A stretch of DNA of 9,038 nucleotides, from contig JAAOIL010000208.1 in the NCBI GenBank assembly GCA_015163825.1, forward strand, positions 1-9,038, written 5' to 3'. The number at the start of each line of letters is the position of its first letter. Within the stretch, counting starts at the first letter, position 1. The notes under the pieces are model-generated. The model saw only the letters and a program-made list of their open reading frames with translations. It made no database searches and was not told where the DNA came from. The stretch is from Alphaproteobacteria bacterium. Lineage in GTDB: Bacteria; Pseudomonadota; Alphaproteobacteria; RS24. Position numbers and translations under genes: made by a program. Shown here piece after piece: positions 7,171 to 9,038 of the stretch.

Positions 7171-8040
7171 ATGACAAAAATACTAGGCATTCTAAATATA
7201 ACCGAAGATAGTTTTTCCGATGGTGGCAAGTTTCTAGAGCCAAAGGCGGCGATAGCCCATGCGAAATCTTTGGTGAAAGATGGCGCCGATATTATAGATG
7301 TCGGTGCTGCCTCTAGTCATCCCGATGCGGCAGATGTTTCTGTGGCAGACGAAATCGCACGGCTGGAATCTGTGTGGAAGGATTTACAAAAACTCAAAGT
7401 GCCATTATCGGTGGATAGTTTCCAACCAGAAGTGCAACTCTGGGCAATAAAGAATGGGGCGCAATGGCTGAATGATGTCAGTGGTTTTGCTAATCCCGAT
7501 ATTTATAAAGCGATTGCCGCAAGCGATGTGCGCCTTATCCTAATGCAAGCCTTGCGTGGCAAAGGTGTGGCGCAAGCAAAAGATGTCGCCCCCGAAGACC
7601 TTTATGAACATAGTTTGGAATTCTTTGATAGCCGTTTGCGCCCTATGACACAGGCGGGGATAAAAGCAAATCGTGTGGTACTAGATCCCGGCATGGGTTT
7701 CTTTTTAAGCGATAAGCCAGAATCATCTGTGGTGATGTTGCATTTGGTGGATATTATTCGCAAACGCTTCGCCCTAGAGGTGATGGTGGGGGTTTCGCGC
7801 AAAAGTTTCTTGCAAACCATAGCGAAAACAGATGCGGCTGGCACTGATACTATTTCCTTCGCCACTGAATTCTATGCTGTGTGTAAAGGGGTAGATTTTA
7901 TCCGCACTCATAATCCCAAGCCGCTAAAGCAGGCTCTGCCGATTTATGATGCCTTGCGTGGTGGCGCAAGAGCAATACTAGAGTCTATGGTGCCGCCTGC
8001 TCCAGAAGCAGAAGCCGCCCCAGAAGTAGAGTCCAAGTAA
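7171..8040 (+). CDS. folP: Dihydropteroate synthase of the Sul-like type
   Basis: The enzyme joins p-aminobenzoate to dihydropterin pyrophosphate in folate synthesis and is the sulfonamide target. The 289-residue TIM-barrel product starts KILGILNITEDSFSDGG (3-19), the pterin-site signature. Further motifs are DGADIIDVGAASSHPDA (37-53), SVDSFQP (80-86), LNDVSGF (100-106), LDPGMGFFLS (171-180), VSRKSF (208-213) and IRTHNP (244-249). Ordinary FolP reads VGGESTRPGA, SVDT and RVHD at the corresponding places; the versions here match the plasmid Sul1/Sul2 family as I recall it. From DPG to SRKS I count 38 residues, equal to Sul1 from memory, against about 35 in E. coli FolP. Gln126 stands where both groups usually have His in MH. 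A tail from about 273 is Ala/Pro/Glu-rich. AAGGA at 7157-7161 precedes ATG by 9 bases. No mobile-element sequence flanks the gene. Dihydropteroate synthase is near certain; reduced sulfonamide sensitivity is inference. Confidence 0.93.
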   Translation: MTKILGILNITEDSFSDGGKFLEPKAAIAHAKSLVKDGADIIDVGAASSHPDAADVSVADEIARLESVWKDLQKLKVPLSVDSFQPEVQLWAIKNGAQWLNDVSGFANPDIYKAIAASDVRLILMQALRGKGVAQAKDVAPEDLYEHSLEFFDSRLRPMTQAGIKANRVVLDPGMGFFLSDKPESSVVMLHLVDIIRKRFALEVMVGVSRKSFLQTIAKTDAAGTDTISFATEFYAVCKGVDFIRTHNPKPLKQALPIYDALRGGARAILESMVPPAPEAEAAPEVESK

Positions 8041-8043
8041 TAA

Positions 8044-8074
8044 CTCGCAATAGTTTGTGATTTGAAGTTGCGAG
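8044..8074 (+). other. Inverted repeat (hairpin) after folP
   Basis: CTCGCAA (8044-8050) is perfectly complementary to TTGCGAG (8068-8074), giving a 7-base-pair stem around a 17-base loop, starting 3 bases after the folP stop. The sequence after it is GC-rich (GGGCGAGGGCGC), not a T-run, so it is not a standard intrinsic terminator. It may act as an mRNA processing or attenuation element between folP and glmM, or be incidental. Confidence 0.4.
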
Positions 8075-8077
8075 GGC

Positions 8078-8095
8078 GAGGGCGCACATTCCCTC
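8078..8095 (+). other. Hairpin that can mask the only SD-like bases before glmM
   Basis: GAGGG (8078-8082) pairs perfectly with CCCTC (8091-8095) around an 8-base loop, ending one base before the glmM ATG. GAGGG is repeated in tandem (8072-8076 and 8078-8082), and these are the only Shine-Dalgarno-like bases in the gap. They lie 14 or more bases from the ATG, longer than usual. The stem would hide the site, or alternatively change its effective distance to the start. Direct sequence observation; function is inference. Confidence 0.4.
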
Positions 8096-8096
8096 T

Positions 8097-9038
8097 ATGA
8101 TTCGTAGATATTTTGGCACAGATGGCATAAGAGGTCGCGTCAATGGCGAGAAGGTGACGGCAGATATGGCGTTGCGTTTGGGGCAAGCGGCGGGGCGTTA
8201 TTTCAGACGCGGAACGCATCGCCATCGTGTCGTTATTGGTAAAGACACCCGCCTTTCAGGTTATATGATAGAGCCCGCTTTGGTGGCAGGGCTTACCTCT
8301 ATGGGTATGGATGTTTTCTTATTCGGACCTATTCCCACGCCGGGTGTTGCGTTTCTGACGCGTTCTATGCGGGCAGATATTGGGGTGATGATTTCTGCTT
8401 CGCATAATAGTTATGAAGATAATGGCATAAAATTATTTGGTCCCGATGGTTATAAACTTTCAGATGCGATTGAATATGAAATAGAGCAAATGATGGACGA
8501 ACCAGCAGCAGAGCATTTTGCCTTGGCGCAATCATTGGGTCGTGCGAAACGTATTGATGATGCGGCGGCGCGGTATATAGAGTTTGCCAAGCGCACCTTC
8601 CCCCGCGATATGAATTTGGAGGGGATAAAACTCGTCATAGATTGTGCGAATGGCGCCGCCTATAAAGTTGCCCCCACCGCCTTGTGGGAGTTAGGGGCAG
8701 AGGTTATCAGCATTGGTGTTACCCCCGATGGGTTTAATATCAATAAAGAGTGTGGCTCCACTGATACGGCAGCATTGGCGCAAACGGTGCGGCGGGAGAA
8801 TGCCGATCTTGGCATAGCCCTTGATGGCGATGCCGACCGCCTTATTATTTGCGATGAAAATGGCGGGATAGTTAATGGCGACCAAATCATCGCGCTTATC
8901 GCCCAAGACTGGAAAGAAAAAGAGCGTCTATCGCAGGCAGGTATTGTGGCAACGATAATGTCTAATCTGGGGCTAGAGGTATTTTTGGCAGAGCAGAATC
9001 TGGGTCTTATCCGCACACAAGTGGGCGACAGATATGTC
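8097..9038 (+). CDS. glmM: GlmM, phosphoglucosamine mutase, N-terminal 314 residues (cut by right window edge)
   Basis: GlmM interconverts glucosamine-6-phosphate and glucosamine-1-phosphate, feeding UDP-GlcNAc for peptidoglycan and lipopolysaccharide. The open frame starts at ATG 8097 and runs unbroken to the last base. It begins MIRRYFGTDGIRGRVNG, the GlmM start signature. The active-site loop is MISASHNSYEDNGIKLFGPDG (98-118), with Ser102 as the residue that is phosphorylated. The metal loop is LDGDADRL (242-249), with Asp243, Asp245 and Asp247. The family has about 445-450 residues, so roughly the last third, including the phosphate-binding domain 4, is missing. The usual SHNP reads SHNS here. 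No upstream in-frame ATG, GTG or TTG occurs before the stop codon at 8058, so the start is firm. The gene lies 56 bases after folP, in a gap with two hairpins and a poorly placed ribosome site. Confidence 0.97.
   Translation, partial: MIRRYFGTDGIRGRVNGEKVTADMALRLGQAAGRYFRRGTHRHRVVIGKDTRLSGYMIEPALVAGLTSMGMDVFLFGPIPTPGVAFLTRSMRADIGVMISASHNSYEDNGIKLFGPDGYKLSDAIEYEIEQMMDEPAAEHFALAQSLGRAKRIDDAAARYIEFAKRTFPRDMNLEGIKLVIDCANGAAYKVAPTALWELGAEVISIGVTPDGFNINKECGSTDTAALAQTVRRENADLGIALDGDADRLIICDENGGIVNGDQIIALIAQDWKEKERLSQAGIVATIMSNLGLEVFLAEQNLGLIRTQVGDRYV

Noticed and set aside
7171..8040. Recently acquired mobile sul resistance gene
   Set aside because: Codon use resembles the neighbours by eye, spacing to ftsH is 3 bases, and there are no integron, ISCR or inverted-repeat sequences. 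A resident chromosomal gene fits better.
8044..8095. Rho-independent terminator after folP
   Set aside because: The hairpin stems are present, but no run of T follows either of them; the bases after the first stem are GC-rich and glmM begins straight after the second.

Overview
The window suggests a chromosomal segment from an alphaproteobacterium. Nine protein genes lie head to tail on the plus strand, and the first and last are cut by the window edges. The tol-pal order, the alphaproteobacterial style of Pal, CpoB and TolA, and the tilS-ftsH genes directly after cpoB support that placement. Base composition looks close to half G+C by eye (not computed). The lineage cannot be named from this sequence alone. 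There are no rRNA, tRNA, CRISPR, insertion-sequence or phage features, and no convincing minus-strand gene. No gene-free stretch exceeds about 75 bases.

Bases 1-3950 hold the envelope-constriction module: the end of tolR, then tolA, tolB, pal and cpoB (ybgF). TolA (with TolQ, just outside the window, and TolR) transmits proton-motive force across the periplasm to TolB and to Pal. Pal is a peptidoglycan-binding outer-membrane lipoprotein. CpoB is the periplasmic coiled-coil/TPR partner. tolR-tolA and pal-cpoB are separated by 12 and 2 bases, and tolA-tolB overlap by 4. Only the 73-base tolB-pal gap looks able to carry its own promoter, and it holds a 10-base perfect palindrome over the putative -10 box.

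Bases 3940-7167 hold tilS (tRNA-Ile2 lysidine synthetase; GTG start, 11-base overlap with cpoB) and ftsH (membrane AAA+ zinc protease). Every catalytic motif of FtsH is intact.

Bases 7171-9038 hold folP (dihydropteroate synthase) and the first 314 codons of glmM (phosphoglucosamine mutase). The order ftsH-folP-glmM is also known from Enterobacteria, but this FolP is not the ordinary type. Its motifs (VDSFQP, VGAASSHPDA, DPGMGFFLS, RTHNP) are those of the Sul family, the mobile enzymes behind plasmid-borne sulfonamide resistance. A Sul-type enzyme in the housekeeping position between ftsH and glmM, with no mobile-element remains, looks like a chromosomal relative of the sul genes. This is the main observation of the window.

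Smaller points are two hairpins between folP and glmM, one of which pairs the only SD-like bases with the sequence next to the glmM ATG; two 8-base G/C homopolymers in tilS; and a short, proline-rich TolA. No wholly new multi-gene system was found.
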